A program made the position numbers and the translations under genes. DNA of 64,000 nt from CAWAHD01 sp963781785 (GTDB lineage: Bacteria; Planctomycetota; Planctomycetia; Isosphaerales; Isosphaeraceae). A model generated the notes under the pieces. The model did no database searches. It saw only the letters and a program-made list of their open reading frames with translations, and was not told the origin of the DNA. Each line of letters starts with the position of its first letter. The first letter of the stretch is position 1. The stretch spans positions 3,596,001-3,660,000 of the forward strand of contig CAWAHD010000002.1 of NCBI GenBank assembly GCA_963781785.1. Direction: 5' to 3'. Positions 16,722 through 28,500 of this stretch are shown here, piece after piece.

Positions 16722-18026
16722 GTGCGCGTCGTCCATTCTTCGACTGTTGTCCTGTGCGCGGGCGCACTCTGTGCCGCCGGCTGCGCGGTCAAGACGATTT
16801 CCCAGGCGACGCCGGCTGGCTCGCCGACCACGAGCATCATCCGGATCGAGGCCGGGCTCGATGCTCCCAAACGCGCCCAGACCGCGATGATCAACGCCAA
16901 GCCAGGCGATGTCATCGAGTTCTCCGGCGGCCGGTTCGACTTTCGATCGACGCTCTCGCTCGACGTCAGCGGTGTCACCGTGCGCGGCCAGGGGCCGGAC
17001 AGGACGATCCTCAGCTTCAAAGACCAGGGGCAAGGGACAGGCGGTGAGGGGCTTCAGGTGACCAGCAAGGAAAACGTCACGCTCGAAGATTTCGCCGTCG
17101 AGGACACCAAAGGCGACGGGATCAAAGCCCAGAGCACCAAGAACCTGGTCTTCCGGAGAATCCGCACCGAATGGACCGGCGGTCCCAAGGAGACCAACGG
17201 CGGCTATGGGATCTATCCGGTGCTCTGCACCGGCGTCGTGATCGAGTACTGCACGGTCTCGGGCGCGTCCGACGCCGGCATTTACGTCGGTCAATCGCAA
17301 GACATCCTCGTCCGCCACAACACGGTCCAGAAAAACGTTGCGGGCATCGAGATCGAGAACTCGACGAGGGCAGACGTTTACGATAACACCGCGACTGACA
17401 ATTCCGGTGGCATCCTGGTCTTCACCATGCCCGACCTGCCGACCAAGGATGGCCGCCTGTGCCGCGTCTATCACAACCAGGTTATCAAGAACAACCACGA
17501 AAACTTCGCGCCCAAGGGCAATATCGTGGCAACCGTGCCGCCCGGCACGGGTGTGATGATCATGGCCAACGACCAGGTCGAGGTTTTCGACAACACGATC
17601 GAAGAAAACCAGACTGCGGGCGTTTCGGTCGTGAGCTACCTGCTCACGGAAAAACCGATCAAAGACGAGAAATACGACCCGTTCTGCGAGTCGATTGACA
17701 TTCACGACAACCGGTTCAAGAGCAACGGGACCAAGCCGTCCGGTGCGATCGGCGAGATGCTGAGCAAGGTTCTGGGGGCTCCCCTGCCCGACATCCTGTA
17801 CGACGGAATCATCGATCCCAAGAAAGCGGTCGACGGAAAGCTGCCCGATTCTCTCGCCCTGCATATCCGCGACAACGGTTCGGCCAGCTTCGCCAATTTC
17901 GACGCCCTGGCGCTCAAGGCGGCCGCCGACGGCAAGGGCAAAGCTCCAAACATCGTTCGGGACCTGAAAGCCTACTCAGGCGCGCTGCCGGCCCTCAAGC
18001 CTGTTGCCATCGAGGGTCTCCGGTGA
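16722..18026 (+). CDS. parallel beta-helix lipoprotein (TIGR03805-like), partner of the next gene
   Basis: This 434-residue protein starts with a GTG spaced after GAGGAGG. It has a lipoprotein signal with lipobox AAGC (VVLCAGALCAAGC). The body is a right-handed parallel beta-helix: repeated short strand-turn units such as VTLEDFAVEDTKGDGIKAQS, VIEYCTVSGASDAGIYVGQS, ILVRHNTVQKNVAGIEIENS and VFDNTIEENQTAGVSVVSYL. This matches the family TIGR03805, recalled as almost always encoded next to a TIGR03806-type protein, as here. Such folds often bind or cleave polysaccharides, but this family is uncharacterised. The stop overlaps the start of the partner by four bases (GTGA). Confidence 0.88.
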   Translation: MRVVHSSTVVLCAGALCAAGCAVKTISQATPAGSPTTSIIRIEAGLDAPKRAQTAMINAKPGDVIEFSGGRFDFRSTLSLDVSGVTVRGQGPDRTILSFKDQGQGTGGEGLQVTSKENVTLEDFAVEDTKGDGIKAQSTKNLVFRRIRTEWTGGPKETNGGYGIYPVLCTGVVIEYCTVSGASDAGIYVGQSQDILVRHNTVQKNVAGIEIENSTRADVYDNTATDNSGGILVFTMPDLPTKDGRLCRVYHNQVIKNNHENFAPKGNIVATVPPGTGVMIMANDQVEVFDNTIEENQTAGVSVVSYLLTEKPIKDEKYDPFCESIDIHDNRFKSNGTKPSGAIGEMLSKVLGAPLPDILYDGIIDPKKAVDGKLPDSLALHIRDNGSASFANFDALALKAAADGKGKAPNIVRDLKAYSGALPALKPVAIEGLR

Positions 18027-19123
18027 GCCGATGCGCGTTAGCTGGTGCTCGCTTGGCCCCGGCAAGGGCGCTGGCTGTCTGGGCCGGTGCCTTTTTGCTG
18101 GTAGTCCCCGGGTGCAATCAGCGCGGCACTCCCGTGGTTGACGTGGCGCAGCCCTTCCAGAAGCTCTCGCAGTACCAGCTTTTTGTGGGAGATGGCTCGG
18201 CGCAGCGGCCAGCCGCCGGGGTCATTCCTTATGATCTCAACTCGGCCCTGTTCAGCGACTACGCGGAAAAATTTCGCTTCGTGAAGCTGCCCTCCGGCAC
18301 GCACGCCGTGTACCGCTCAGACGATGTTTTCGAGCTGCCGGTAGGCACGCTGATTGCCAAGACGTTCGCCTATCCGCGCAACGCGCGTGATCCCGCCAAA
18401 GGCCGCAGGCTGATCGAGACCCGTATCTTGAAGCACGAGCCGGGTGGCTGGATCGGGCTGCCCTATATCTGGAACGACGCCCAGACGGAGGCCACCCTTG
18501 ACGTAGCCGGCGACACGGTGGACGTGAGCTGGATCCATACCGACGGCAAGCCTCGGTCGAATAACTACATCATCCCTAACGCCAACCAGTGCAAGGGATG
18601 CCACAAAGCCGGCGAGACGATGACGCCGATCGGCCTGAAGGCACGCCATCTCAACCGCGATTTCGCCTATCCCGAGGGCGCGGAAAACCAGCTAACCCAC
18701 TGGAGCCGACTGGGGCTGTTGGGCAATGCGCCCGAGCCGTCCGGGGCTCCCCGCCTGGCCGTCTGGGACGACCCCAAGAGTGGTTCGCTCGATGCCCGTG
18801 CCCGCGCCTGGCTCGAGATCAATTGCGCCCACTGCCACAATCCCGCCGGCCCGGCCCGCAACTCGGGCCTTGACCTTTTGGCCTCGCAGACCAGTCCCAC
18901 GGCGATCGGTATCCAGAAGCCGCCGGTGGCCGCCGGCATCGGCTCGGGCGGCTTCGCCTACGACATCGTGCCGGGACAGCCCGACCAATCGATCCTTGTC
19001 TACCGGATCGACTCGACGCATCCGGGCGTCATGATGCCCGAATTGGGCAAACGCCTCGTGCACGAGGAAGGCGTGGCGCTGGTGCGCCAGTGGATCGCGG
19101 CGATGGGGGAGCCCGTCCGCTGA
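18023..19123 (+). CDS. diheme c-type cytochrome-like lipoprotein (HNE_0200/SO2930 type, TIGR03806-like)
   Basis: This 366-residue protein has an N-terminal lipoprotein signal ending in VVPGC. The N-terminal domain contains the family pattern VIPYDLNSALFSDYAEKFRF and LPVGTLIAKTFAYPRN. Two haem-binding CxxCH motifs follow: CKGCH (about residue 192) and CAHCH (about 272), then a Cys-free cytochrome-like tail with GVMMPELGKRLVHEEGVALV. It should be exported, lipid-anchored and carry two c-type haems. The coupled beta-helix gene upstream makes up the other half of this conserved pair of unknown function. An electron-transfer role linked to a polysaccharide- or surface-active beta-helix is plausible but unproven. 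Confidence 0.88.
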   Translation: MSRCALAGARLAPARALAVWAGAFLLVVPGCNQRGTPVVDVAQPFQKLSQYQLFVGDGSAQRPAAGVIPYDLNSALFSDYAEKFRFVKLPSGTHAVYRSDDVFELPVGTLIAKTFAYPRNARDPAKGRRLIETRILKHEPGGWIGLPYIWNDAQTEATLDVAGDTVDVSWIHTDGKPRSNNYIIPNANQCKGCHKAGETMTPIGLKARHLNRDFAYPEGAENQLTHWSRLGLLGNAPEPSGAPRLAVWDDPKSGSLDARARAWLEINCAHCHNPAGPARNSGLDLLASQTSPTAIGIQKPPVAAGIGSGGFAYDIVPGQPDQSILVYRIDSTHPGVMMPELGKRLVHEEGVALVRQWIAAMGEPVR

Positions 19124-19435
19124 TCGCCGTAACGTTTCCGTCGAACCGTCCGCGGGCTCTGCGCCGTAGCCACGGCTGATGGCTCGGCTGAAGCTCCCCA
19201 ACAATCCGATCTTTCACCATCGGCACACCCATTCTGGGTCCCTCGAGCGACCGTCAGCAGCAGGCACACCAGATCGACAGTTCACTTCGAGGGTTCTACA
19301 ATGGATGATCTGCGTGATGAGGCCGGAAGAACTTCGCCTCAATTCTTGCCGCAGTGCTCCTCAAGCTACCGATCGTGCAACCCCATCGCGTGAGTTTTTC
19401 CCGAGCCGGGCGTCTCTGTGAGTAGGGGATGCAGC
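19124..19435. other. intergenic region before sigma/kinase pair
   Basis: About 310 bases with no supported gene; short frames on both strands lack domains. It should contain the terminator of the diheme gene and the promoter of the ECF sigma gene. No clear hairpin-T run or promoter pair is recognisable. Confidence 0.4.
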
Positions 19436-19996
19436 ATGACTCCGGGCGTCGGTCACACCCCCCTCCCGCTGGAGCACTACCGGGACTACCTGCGGTTGCT
19501 GGCGCGGCTGCAGCTCGACCCGCGGCTGCAGGGGCAACTGGATTCGTCGGACGTCGTCCAGCAGGCATTGCTGAGGGCCCATGAGCGATTCGACCAGTTC
19601 CGCGGCCGGAGTGACGGGGAGATGCGGGCCTGGCTCCGCGCGATCCTGGCCCGCGTCCTGGTCGACGCTGTCCGCAAGTTCGGCCGGCAGAAGGGCGATC
19701 GCGCCCAGTCGCTGGAGGCGGCGCTAGAGCAGTCGTCGGCGAAGCTGGAGGCCCTGCTGGCCTCCGAGGAGTCCAGCCCCAGCCACGACGCGCTGCATGC
19801 CGAGCGGCTGATCGAGCTGGCCGGGGCGCTCGCCCGGTTGCCGGAGGACCAGCGGACGGCCGTCGAGCTCCGCTACCTGCACGGCCTGGCGGTCCCAGAC
19901 GTCGCCGACCGGATGGGCCGGAGCACCGTGTCGGTGACCGGCCTGTTGTACCGGGGCATGAAGGCACTGCGGGAGGTGATGGTCGAGCCGCGATGA
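19436..19996 (+). CDS. ECF-family RNA polymerase sigma factor
   Basis: This 186-residue protein has sigma region 2 (LDSSDVVQQALLRAHERFDQF, with AWLRAILARVLVDAVRKF) and region 4 (LARLPEDQRTAVELRYLHGL, AVPDVADRMGRSTVSVTGLL). It belongs to the planctomycete ECF group that is encoded with a Ser/Thr kinase. The kinase starts inside the stop codon (ATGA overlap at 19993), so the two are translationally coupled; kinase signalling probably controls the sigma factor or shares its regulon. The ATG at 19436 has AGGGGAT upstream; a GTG at 19418 is also in frame. The giant surface protein gene follows downstream and is a candidate target (inference). Confidence 0.92.
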   Translation: MTPGVGHTPLPLEHYRDYLRLLARLQLDPRLQGQLDSSDVVQQALLRAHERFDQFRGRSDGEMRAWLRAILARVLVDAVRKFGRQKGDRAQSLEAALEQSSAKLEALLASEESSPSHDALHAERLIELAGALARLPEDQRTAVELRYLHGLAVPDVADRMGRSTVSVTGLLYRGMKALREVMVEPR

Positions 19997-22249
19997 AGCG
20001 AGACGAGGCGAACATGGCGAGCGAACTCGACGACCTGGCCGATCCGGAGCGGCGGCTCTGCGAGGTCCTGGCGGAATACTTCGAGGCCGCGAAGGCCGGG
20101 CAGGTCCCCAACCGTAAGGCATTGCTCGACCGCCATCCCGACCTGGCCGACGAGCTGGCCGCGTTCCTGGGCGAGCAGGACCGGCTGCTGCGGCTGACCG
20201 AGCCGTTGCGCACGATCGCGGTGGTGGCGGCGGTGGCTCCCGGTTTCGATGCCGGCGGACTTCTCCCCAGCGGCGATGCCACAGCCCGCGTCATCGACGA
20301 CTACGAGGTGCTCGCCGAGATCGATCGGGGTGGGATGGGCGTGGTGTACCGCGCAAGACAGCGGAGCCTCAACCGGCTCGTGGCCCTCAAGATTCTCCGA
20401 TCCGGGGGCCTGGCCGATGACGACGACGTGCGCCGGTTCCGCCTCGAGGCCGAGGCGGTCGCCCGGCTCGACCACCCGAACATCGTGCCGATCCACGAAG
20501 TCGGCGACCACGACGGCTTCAGTTACTTCGCGATGAAGCTCATCGAGGGCACGAGCCTGGCCCGGCGGCCACCCGGGCCGGCCGCCGATCCCCGCGCGGC
20601 CGTTCGCATCGTGGCGACCGTCGCCAGGGCGGTCCACCATGCCCACCAGCGCGGAGTCCTGCACCGCGACCTGAAGCCCTCGAACATCCTGATCGACGCC
20701 GAGGGCCGGCCGCACGTCACCGATTTCGGCCTGGCCAAGCGGGTGGAGGGCGACTCGGAGCTGACCCAGTCAGGCGCGATCCTGGGTACCCCGTCGTATA
20801 TGGCCCCCGAGCAGGCGTCGGGGCAGCGGAAGGCGGTCACGACCGCGACCGACGTCTATGGCCTGGGCGCCGTGCTCTACGCGCTCTTGACCGGCAGGCC
20901 GCCGTTCCGGGGCGATTCCGTGCTGGAGACGCTCGAGCGGGTACGGCATACCCAGCCCGAGCCGCCCAGCGGGGTCGGTCGCGGCGTCGACCGTGATCTC
21001 GAGACGATCTGCCTGAAGTCCCTGGAGAAGGAGCCCGAGCGGCGCTATGCCTCGGCCCTGGCCCTCGCCGAGGACCTGGAGCGCTGGCTCGGCGGCGAGC
21101 CGATCCAGGCGCGGCCAGTCCCGGGCCTGGAACGGGCCTGGCTCTGGTGCCGGCGCAACCCCGTGGTCGCCGGGCTGGTGGCGACGACCGCCCTGCTGCT
21201 CTTGGCGCTCATGGTCGGGGCAGGGGCCGGCATCGGGCTCCTCCTTCACGAGCGGGGGCGCACGCGGCAGGCGCTCGACCGCGAGCGGGAGCAGCGGCAG
21301 AAGGCCCAGGCCAGCGCCGCCGCGGCCGAGGAGAGCCGTGCTCGGGCGCAAAGGCGGAGCGAAGCGGCCCTCGGCCAGATCAACGGGCTGTTATTGGAGT
21401 TGATGAGCCGCCGCTGGTCGGCGATGCCGGGGATCGCCGAGCTCCGCTCGCGGATCGCCCGGCGGACGATCGACTCGCTCGAGTGGACCGCCGCGGAGTG
21501 CCGGGACGATCTCCACGCGCTCGCTCGAGCACGCGTACGTCCTGGGGCAGATCGCGACGATCCATTCCTCGCTCGGCGCGTATCCCGAGTCGCGCGCCGT
21601 GGCACGGCGGATCGTCGCCGTCCACGAGGCACGGCTGGCGGAGGCGCCGGACGACATCAAGATCCTGCTCGACCTCGCCTCGACGTACTGGAGCATCGGC
21701 AGCTCGTATTTCGCCGAGGGGAAGCCGGCGGAGGCCGTCCCGGCCTTCCGCGAGGCCATCGCGACGTTCCGGCGATGCTGGCGGGTCCAGCCCGGCCATG
21801 TCAAAGTTGCCAACGACCTCGCGTGGCTCCTGGCGACCTGCCCGTGCACCGAGCTGCGCGAGCCCGACAGCGCCGTCGAGCTCGCGCGGAAGGCGGTCGC
21901 GTCGATGCCGAAGTCGGCGGCCTACCGCAATACCCTGGCGGTCGCGCTGCTCCGCGCCGGCGACCCAAAGGCCGCCCTGGCTACCCTGGAAGCGGCGATG
22001 GCCATGAAAGGCGGCGGGGATGCCTTCGACTGGTTCTTCGTGGCGATGGCCTGCTGGGACCTGGGCCATCAGGAGGAAGCCCGGAGCTGGTACGACCGGG
22101 CGGCCGAGTGGACGGCCCGGGAGGGACCTGATCACGTCGAGCTGCGCCTCTTCAACGACGAGGCGGCGGCGAAGCTGGGCCGGCCGCGGCCCGCCCGCGA
22201 GCCGATCAAGCTGCCGCCAGGACTGGCCGCCGGACCGAATGCACCCTGA
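19993..22249 (+). CDS. transmembrane Ser/Thr protein kinase with C-terminal TPR region, frameshifted
   Basis: The N-terminal 90 residues include RHPDLADELAAFLGEQDRLL, typical ahead of planctomycete kinases. The kinase domain spans about 97-370: glycine loop EIDRGGMGVVYRAR, VALKIL lysine, HRDLKPSNIL, DFGLAK, GTPSYMAPEQAS. A membrane segment (about 395-420, VAGLVATTALLLLALMVGAG) is followed by a coiled, Glu/Gln/Arg/Ala-rich linker. The external part carries TPR-like repeats (IKILLDLASTYWSIGSSYFA, VANDLAWLLATCP, SAAYRNTLAVALLRAGDPKA), but this is in another frame starting near 21515-21535; one extra base there gives about 751 residues. The break lies by the palindrome GCTCGAGC (21523-21530). Coupled to the ECF gene; kinase motifs are intact. 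Confidence 0.88.
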
Positions 22250-22596
22250 GCAGGCGGCGAGGCGGCTCTCTCCTCCCAAAGATGGACGGCCAGCACGTCT
22301 GTGCATGCAAACCGCATGCTCACCTCCGCCAGGACCGGCATCCGCGAGCCTACTTGGGCCGACTCAACCAGCGAGCGGCTTTTGATGGACAGAATCTTCA
22401 CGTCAGGGGGTCTGCGATCCCCCGCGTTGCGCTCTCCTGACGAAAAATGCGGGCCGGCCGCGTGTGTTTTTCCACCAACACGCGTCTTTGTCCTTAGAGG
22501 CGCGGAATGAGCCCGCCGGCGCGATGAGGCTCGGGATCATCGCTCCGCGCCGCACAGATCAGGCCGACTCCGCTTCGCACCACGAGGATGTGCACC
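22250..22596. other. leader region of the giant surface protein gene
   Basis: About 350 bases with no supported gene. A possible stem GGGGGTCTGCGATCCCCC (about 22406-22423) and an AT-richer piece with TGTGTTTTTCCACCAACACG (about 22460-22480, itself a small hairpin TGTG/CACA-like) may be a terminator for the kinase operon or the promoter of the giant gene. Confidence 0.4.
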
Positions 22597-25500
22597 ATGT
22601 CGCAACGGCGCAATCGACCGCAGCGTAAGGGGCTCTCAGGCCGGAACCAGGGCGCGCATCGGCGCGGCCGCCTGGCCCGGCGGCTATCGCTGGAACCCGT
22701 CTTCCTCGAGGACCGGATCCTGCTGACCACCCTCTCTCAGGTCATCGACGCCTTCAACCTCGGCATGGGCGAGCTCTACGGCGGCGGGTCGGACGGGCAG
22801 GGAGCCGCTTCATTCGTGACCCAGGCCCTGGGAACCACCTGGAAAGCACCGCTCTTGACGCAGGTGTCGAACCTCGAGAGCCTCCTCCAGAACGCCGGCA
22901 TCGAGCTCGGCACCGTCCTCGCCGACGCCTTCCAGTTCGGAGAACCCACCAGCCTGCTCCCGGACACCGACTCGTGGAGCACGCTGGTCGGCGCCCTGGA
23001 GCAGACCAACACTGGCCTGACGGTCCTCTATCCCCAGGCCGCGGACTGGACAGACATTCCCACGGTGGGCACGACCGCCCCCTTCGAAGGGGATTACTTG
23101 ATGGTGCAGTGGCAGCCCCCGGCGGGCCTGGTGAGCTCGTCGAGCTCGCCCCTGAGCCTCTCTATTGGCGACTTCGGCGACACCGGTCTCCCCTATCTCG
23201 ACTCCGACAACTCCGGCTCGTTGCAGGGCTCGCTCTCCGGCAGCGTCGGAGCCGTGCAGGCCCAGGTGACCATGGGGGTGGACGATTCGGGGCCGAATGG
23301 GACTCCGGTCTTCTTCCTGATGCCGCCCCGAGCGGCCAGTACGGCACGTACCTCACGGTCCCGAACATCACGGCCAAGGGCAGCGTGAGCGGCCAGACCT
23401 CCATCGGCGACCTGGCGGACGTCTCCATCACCGGGACGGGATCGCTGAACATCACCTCCGCAACCCTCGCCTTCCAGGGCGACAAGTCCAACCCGACCGA
23501 GCTTCACATCACGTCGACCGGTCAATCGATCGGCGTCACGGGTAATATCGTCGGCTCGTTGCAGTTGAGCGCGACGCTCGGGGCCGAGATCCCGCCGCTC
23601 CCGGAGCTGGATTGGACGGGGACGTTCCAGGACAGTATCAATGGCACGACGTTCGGGACGCCGCAGTACCAGCTCCAAGAGCCCTCGGCCGGGAGCATCC
23701 TGTCGGCCTTGGGCTCCCAGCTCCTGGACTCCCTCGCCGACTTCTCGCCGCTGGGCTCGCTGGAGTCGCAGCTCGAAGAGCCGCTGCCGCTGGTCAACGA
23801 GTCGATCGCCCAGCTCACGGGTCTGAACGCCCACCTGCCGAAATTCCCCAGCATCAGCCTGGGGAGCCTGGACCCGAGCAATGCCATCAGCGTTCTCGAA
23901 AGCCTGGGGATCGAGATCAACGACGGCAACACCAGCCCCGCGGCCCTGGCGACGATGATCAACAACCTGCTGCACGGCCAGTACGTGGACCTGGTGTCGT
24001 GGTCCAAGTCGGGCGACGTGCCCTTGCTCGATTTCTCCGCGACGATCCCGATCTTCAGCCTGGGAGTCCCCGGCATCGTGAGCGCCGAGATTGACGCCAC
24101 CTTCGGTGCCGACGCCGACCTGAAGTACCAGCTCGGGTTCGGCCTCGACACGAACGGCTTCTGGATCCAGGCGCGATCGGGCATCGGCCTCGACTTCGAC
24201 TTGAACGCGGGGATCGAGGGCCAGGTGGAGATCTTCGGCATCCCGCTGGCCTCGGCCGGGGGCAACATCGGCTTCGACATCAGCCCTTCCGTCAGCCTGT
24301 CCCCGGATCCGTATTCGAATGTGCCGGGACGCGACTACGTCAGCGACCTGATGTCGTTCGGCCCCAACCTCGGCCAGGATCTGCTGGACGCGATGAGCGA
24401 GAGCCTCGAAGGGAGCCTCACCGGGACCCTGTATGCCTCGCTTGACCTGCTCTTCTTCTCCTTCAGCGCCTCGTTCGGCATCAACATCCCGGTCTTCGAC
24501 TTCCAGCACAACCCGATCTGGCCCGGGCAGACGAGCCCCGGGAGCACGGCGCCGCCGAGCTGGCCGGTCACGGACACAGGCGGCGTGGTGACCTTCTCAG
24601 ACACGACATCGGGCGCCAACAACGACGACCTGGCGCTCTCCGAAGGTCCGAACGGCTCCCTGACCATCACCTGGAAGGGCCATAAGAGTCCCGTCCAGGG
24701 GGCCAACGGGCCCGACTCGATGACCTTCCCGAACGCTACGAGCTTCAAGCTCTACGCCAACGGCGGCCAGGATCAACTGACGAGCGCGCAGGGCTTCGAC
24801 ATCCCCATCTTCGCCACCGCGAGTCCCGGCCAGAGTAGCCCGGTCTACTTCCAGGGCGGCAACGCCAACAGCACCCTGATCGGCGGCGGCGGCAACGACA
24901 CGCTGGTCGGCGGCGGGGGCGACGACTTCATCCAGGCCGGCAGCGGCAACGACCTGATCTCGGGCGGTCAGAAGGCGAGCACCCTGATCGGCGGCAGCGG
25001 CGCCGATACGATCTACGGCGGTGCGGGCAACGACGTGATCGATGGAGGCTCGGCGCCTACGACATCGAGGGCGGGGGTGGCAACGACACGATCTATGGCG
25101 GCCAGGGCCATGCCGAGTTGCAGAAGAACGGCACGATGCTCTACCCGGCGATCCACGGCGGGGATGGTCACGTTCTGATCATCGACATGAGCGAGGTCAC
25201 CGCCAATCAATATCACTATCCCACGAGCGGCTCCGCCGCCATCGTCCAGGGCTTCAGCGGCTTCGGCGTCGATCCGTACAACTCGGCGATCACCATCGGC
25301 CCGACGGCGGACGACCCGAACCCCACGCGGATCTACTGCGACGGCGGCAGCGACACGATCTACGGGGGATCCGGCGGCGACATGATCGTGGCCGGGGCCG
25401 GCCCGAGCGTGATCTACGGCGGCGCCGGCAATGACTCGATTCGAGGCGGGTTCGGCCCGGACACGATCTACGGCGGCCCCGGCAGCAACTCGATCGAAGG

Positions 25501-28500
25501 CGGCGTGGGCAACGCCACCATCTACGGCGGCGACGGCGACAACGTCAATGGCGCCGGCGCGGGCGACGGCCAGAGCTCGGGGAGCAACCTCCTGATCGGG
25601 GGCTCAGGAAACAACCTGATCTTCGGCGACAGCAAGGGCAACGACACCATCCTGGGCGGCACCGGCAACGACACGCTCTACGCCGGCGCGGGCGAGGACT
25701 ACCTCGACGGCGGCTCCGGCGCCGACGCGCTTTACGGCGGCCCGGGCGCCGACACCTTCGTAGTGCACTTCAACCCGGCGGGCGGGACCGAACAGGACAC
25801 GCTCCAGGGCGGCACCGGCAACGCGACGCTCCTGCTCCAGGGCCCGCCCGGCCAGGACAACCACATCGACCTCACCTCGGTCCCGGGAACAACCGAGACC
25901 TACACCGCCAGCCTCTACAACCTGGACACGAGCGCCTACGACGGCGCGGTCAGCTTCACCCTGCCGCCCAGCATCCCGCAGCTCTCGATCGACGCCGGCA
26001 CGGGCCACACTGCGCCGGGCGTGCCGGCGAACGATGAGGTCGTGGTGGATCCCTCGGTTCAGGAGGGCCTCTCGATCTTCGGCGGCGACGGGAACAACAC
26101 GCTGATCGCCGGCTCCGGCGACGACACGCTGGTCGGCGGCCTGGGGAACAACCTGCTCGTGGGAGGCGGTGGCGATGACATGCTCTATGGCGACCCCAGC
26201 GTCTACCCGGCCGACGATCCGACCCAGGTGAAGCTGCCGTCCTCCAGCACGCCTGCCTCGGCGAAGCCAGGCAACGACACTTTGATCGGCGGGTCCGGCG
26301 ATAGCCAGCTCTTCGCCGGCGGCGGCAGCGACCTCTTGATCGGCGGCGACGCTAGCCAGGTGAACGGCGTCTGGGTACTCCAGTCCTCGGCGGCGAACGA
26401 CCTCATGTATGGCGGCGCCGGCGCGGACCTGATGATCGCCGGGCCGGGGAGCACGGGCGCGCAGATGTTCGCTGGATCGGGCCAGGACACGCTCGTCGGC
26501 GGCGATGCGTCCGACGTGCTCGTCGGCGGCGATGGCTCCGACCTCCTGCTGGGCGGCAACACGCAGAACATCATGATCGGCGATCTCGGCGGCACGACCG
26601 GCAACACCACGATGGTCGGCGGCGTCGGATTCGACACGATGATCGGCAGCAACGGCTCCGACGTGCTGTTCCAGGACGATACCACGCCCCAGGCCCAGGC
26701 CTACTGGACCCAGACGATCAACATCGCCAGCACCGAGTTCAACGTCCAGCTCGTCCAGCCGCCCAACCCGCTGGCCGGTCTCACGACGATCCCCCAGTTG
26801 CTAAAGGCGTTGGCCCAATACCAGACGGAGGAGGTCCAGCTCGAGGCGCAGCTCACCCAGCTCGAGAGTCTCCGGCAGCAGTACCTGAACGATAACGAGA
26901 CGGTACCGCCCTCGCTCGTCGCGCAGATCGCCGACGTGGACAACGAATTCCAGGGCGCCCTGAGCGAGCTGAGCATCATCGCCACGGGACTCTATCCACC
27001 CGGCGCGCGGCCGCCCCGGTCGATGCCAGCTTCATCCTGGGCGGCTCGGGCATGGACACGATCTACGGCGGCTCGGCGCCGGCCAAGCTGGTCGGAGGCG
27101 GGGGACACACCACGTTCTTCGACCAAACGGCGATCGATCAGAACGACACGCTCACGGGCGGCAGCGGTGGCGTGAACACCGTGGTCTTCGAGGATATCGC
27201 CGGGCAACCAAACCAGATCACGTTCGCGGATCAACCTCCGAATGGACTGGTCATCAATTTGACCGGACAGAACGGCCAGCTTCAACCCATCTCGCTGGCC
27301 AACATCTCCAACATGCAGTTCATCGGTGTCGAGTTGCTGGGCACCAATGACTCCCTCACGATGGACACGAGTCAGCGACCGACTCTCGGCGGGAATTCCG
27401 TCGGGATTCAAGTCCTGTGCGGCCCCGGCAGCGATACGATCGAGGAGACCGCCTCGACCACACCGCAGCCGTGGGCGGTCACTATCAATGGCGGCTCGGG
27501 TGCCGATCTCGTCGAAGTGGATAGCGACCTTCCGACTCAGCCGATCTACGCGCCCTTGTCGACAGGCGCCGGCACGAGCGAGCTGGAGATCAACGGCGTG
27601 GGCAGCGCCGTGACCGTCCAGGTGGGGACGGGCAATCAGAGCGGACTGCTGCTCGTCGACAAGCAGCCGGTGGGCTCGCAGGCGGCTTATTCCTCGTTGA
27701 AGGTGGTCGGAACGCCTTCCTCGAGCACCCCGATCTTGAACTCGATGGGCCCGATCGGGTCCATCCCGAACGTGACTCTCCAGGGAGGCAACGGCCCGGA
27801 CGTGACGAACAACATGTTCGCCGCGGGGGCCACGATTACGCTGATCGGCGGCGACGACGGCGCTACGAACAACATAACGGCGACGGGCGGCACGAGCGAG
27901 CTGACAGGCGGCCAGGGGACGAATACTTTCAAGCTCGTCGGCCCCGGCGACTACGACGTGCAAGGCGCCGCCTCCCAGACCAATGCGCTGGTGCTCCAAG
28001 GCGATAATTTCGGCGATACGATCAACCTCATTCAGAATGGGGGCGGGACGATCGTCGTCACCGGAACTCTCGCCGCGACCGCCACGAATATCACCAGTGT
28101 CTCGGTCACCGGCGGGTCCGGCAACGATGACATCAATGCATCCGGAATGAGCATGGCGGTCACCCTTAACGGTGGGGGCGGGACCGACACTCTGATCGGC
28201 GGGGCCGGGGATAACACTCTATACTACGATGGTCCGCAAAGTGTCTATGACGGCGGATCAGGAAGCGACAACGAGCTTGTCTATCAGGCGAGCAATGGTG
28301 GGGATATCGTACTGCTTCCGGACGTGCCAGCGGGTTACAAGTTCGCGGTCGACCTGGACGGCTCGGAGGCGGACATCAACCCTGTCGATATCGATTCCTT
28401 TCGAGTCCTGTCACCGACGGGCACGACGGCCGCCTACGGCGTGGGCGACACGTTCTTCAGCACCAACGACTGGACGAGCTCAACTGCGAACAGCCAAATC

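Noticed and set aside
23193..24509. Long minus-strand frame (438 codons) opposite the giant gene
   Set aside because: It is an antisense shadow caused by GC-rich codon bias; the plus strand encodes recognisable domains, and the minus translation is Arg/Glu/Asp-rich without motifs.
24868..28260. RTX toxin
   Set aside because: No toxin or lipase domain and no type I secretion genes or activating acyltransferase nearby; the repeats are part of a surface protein.
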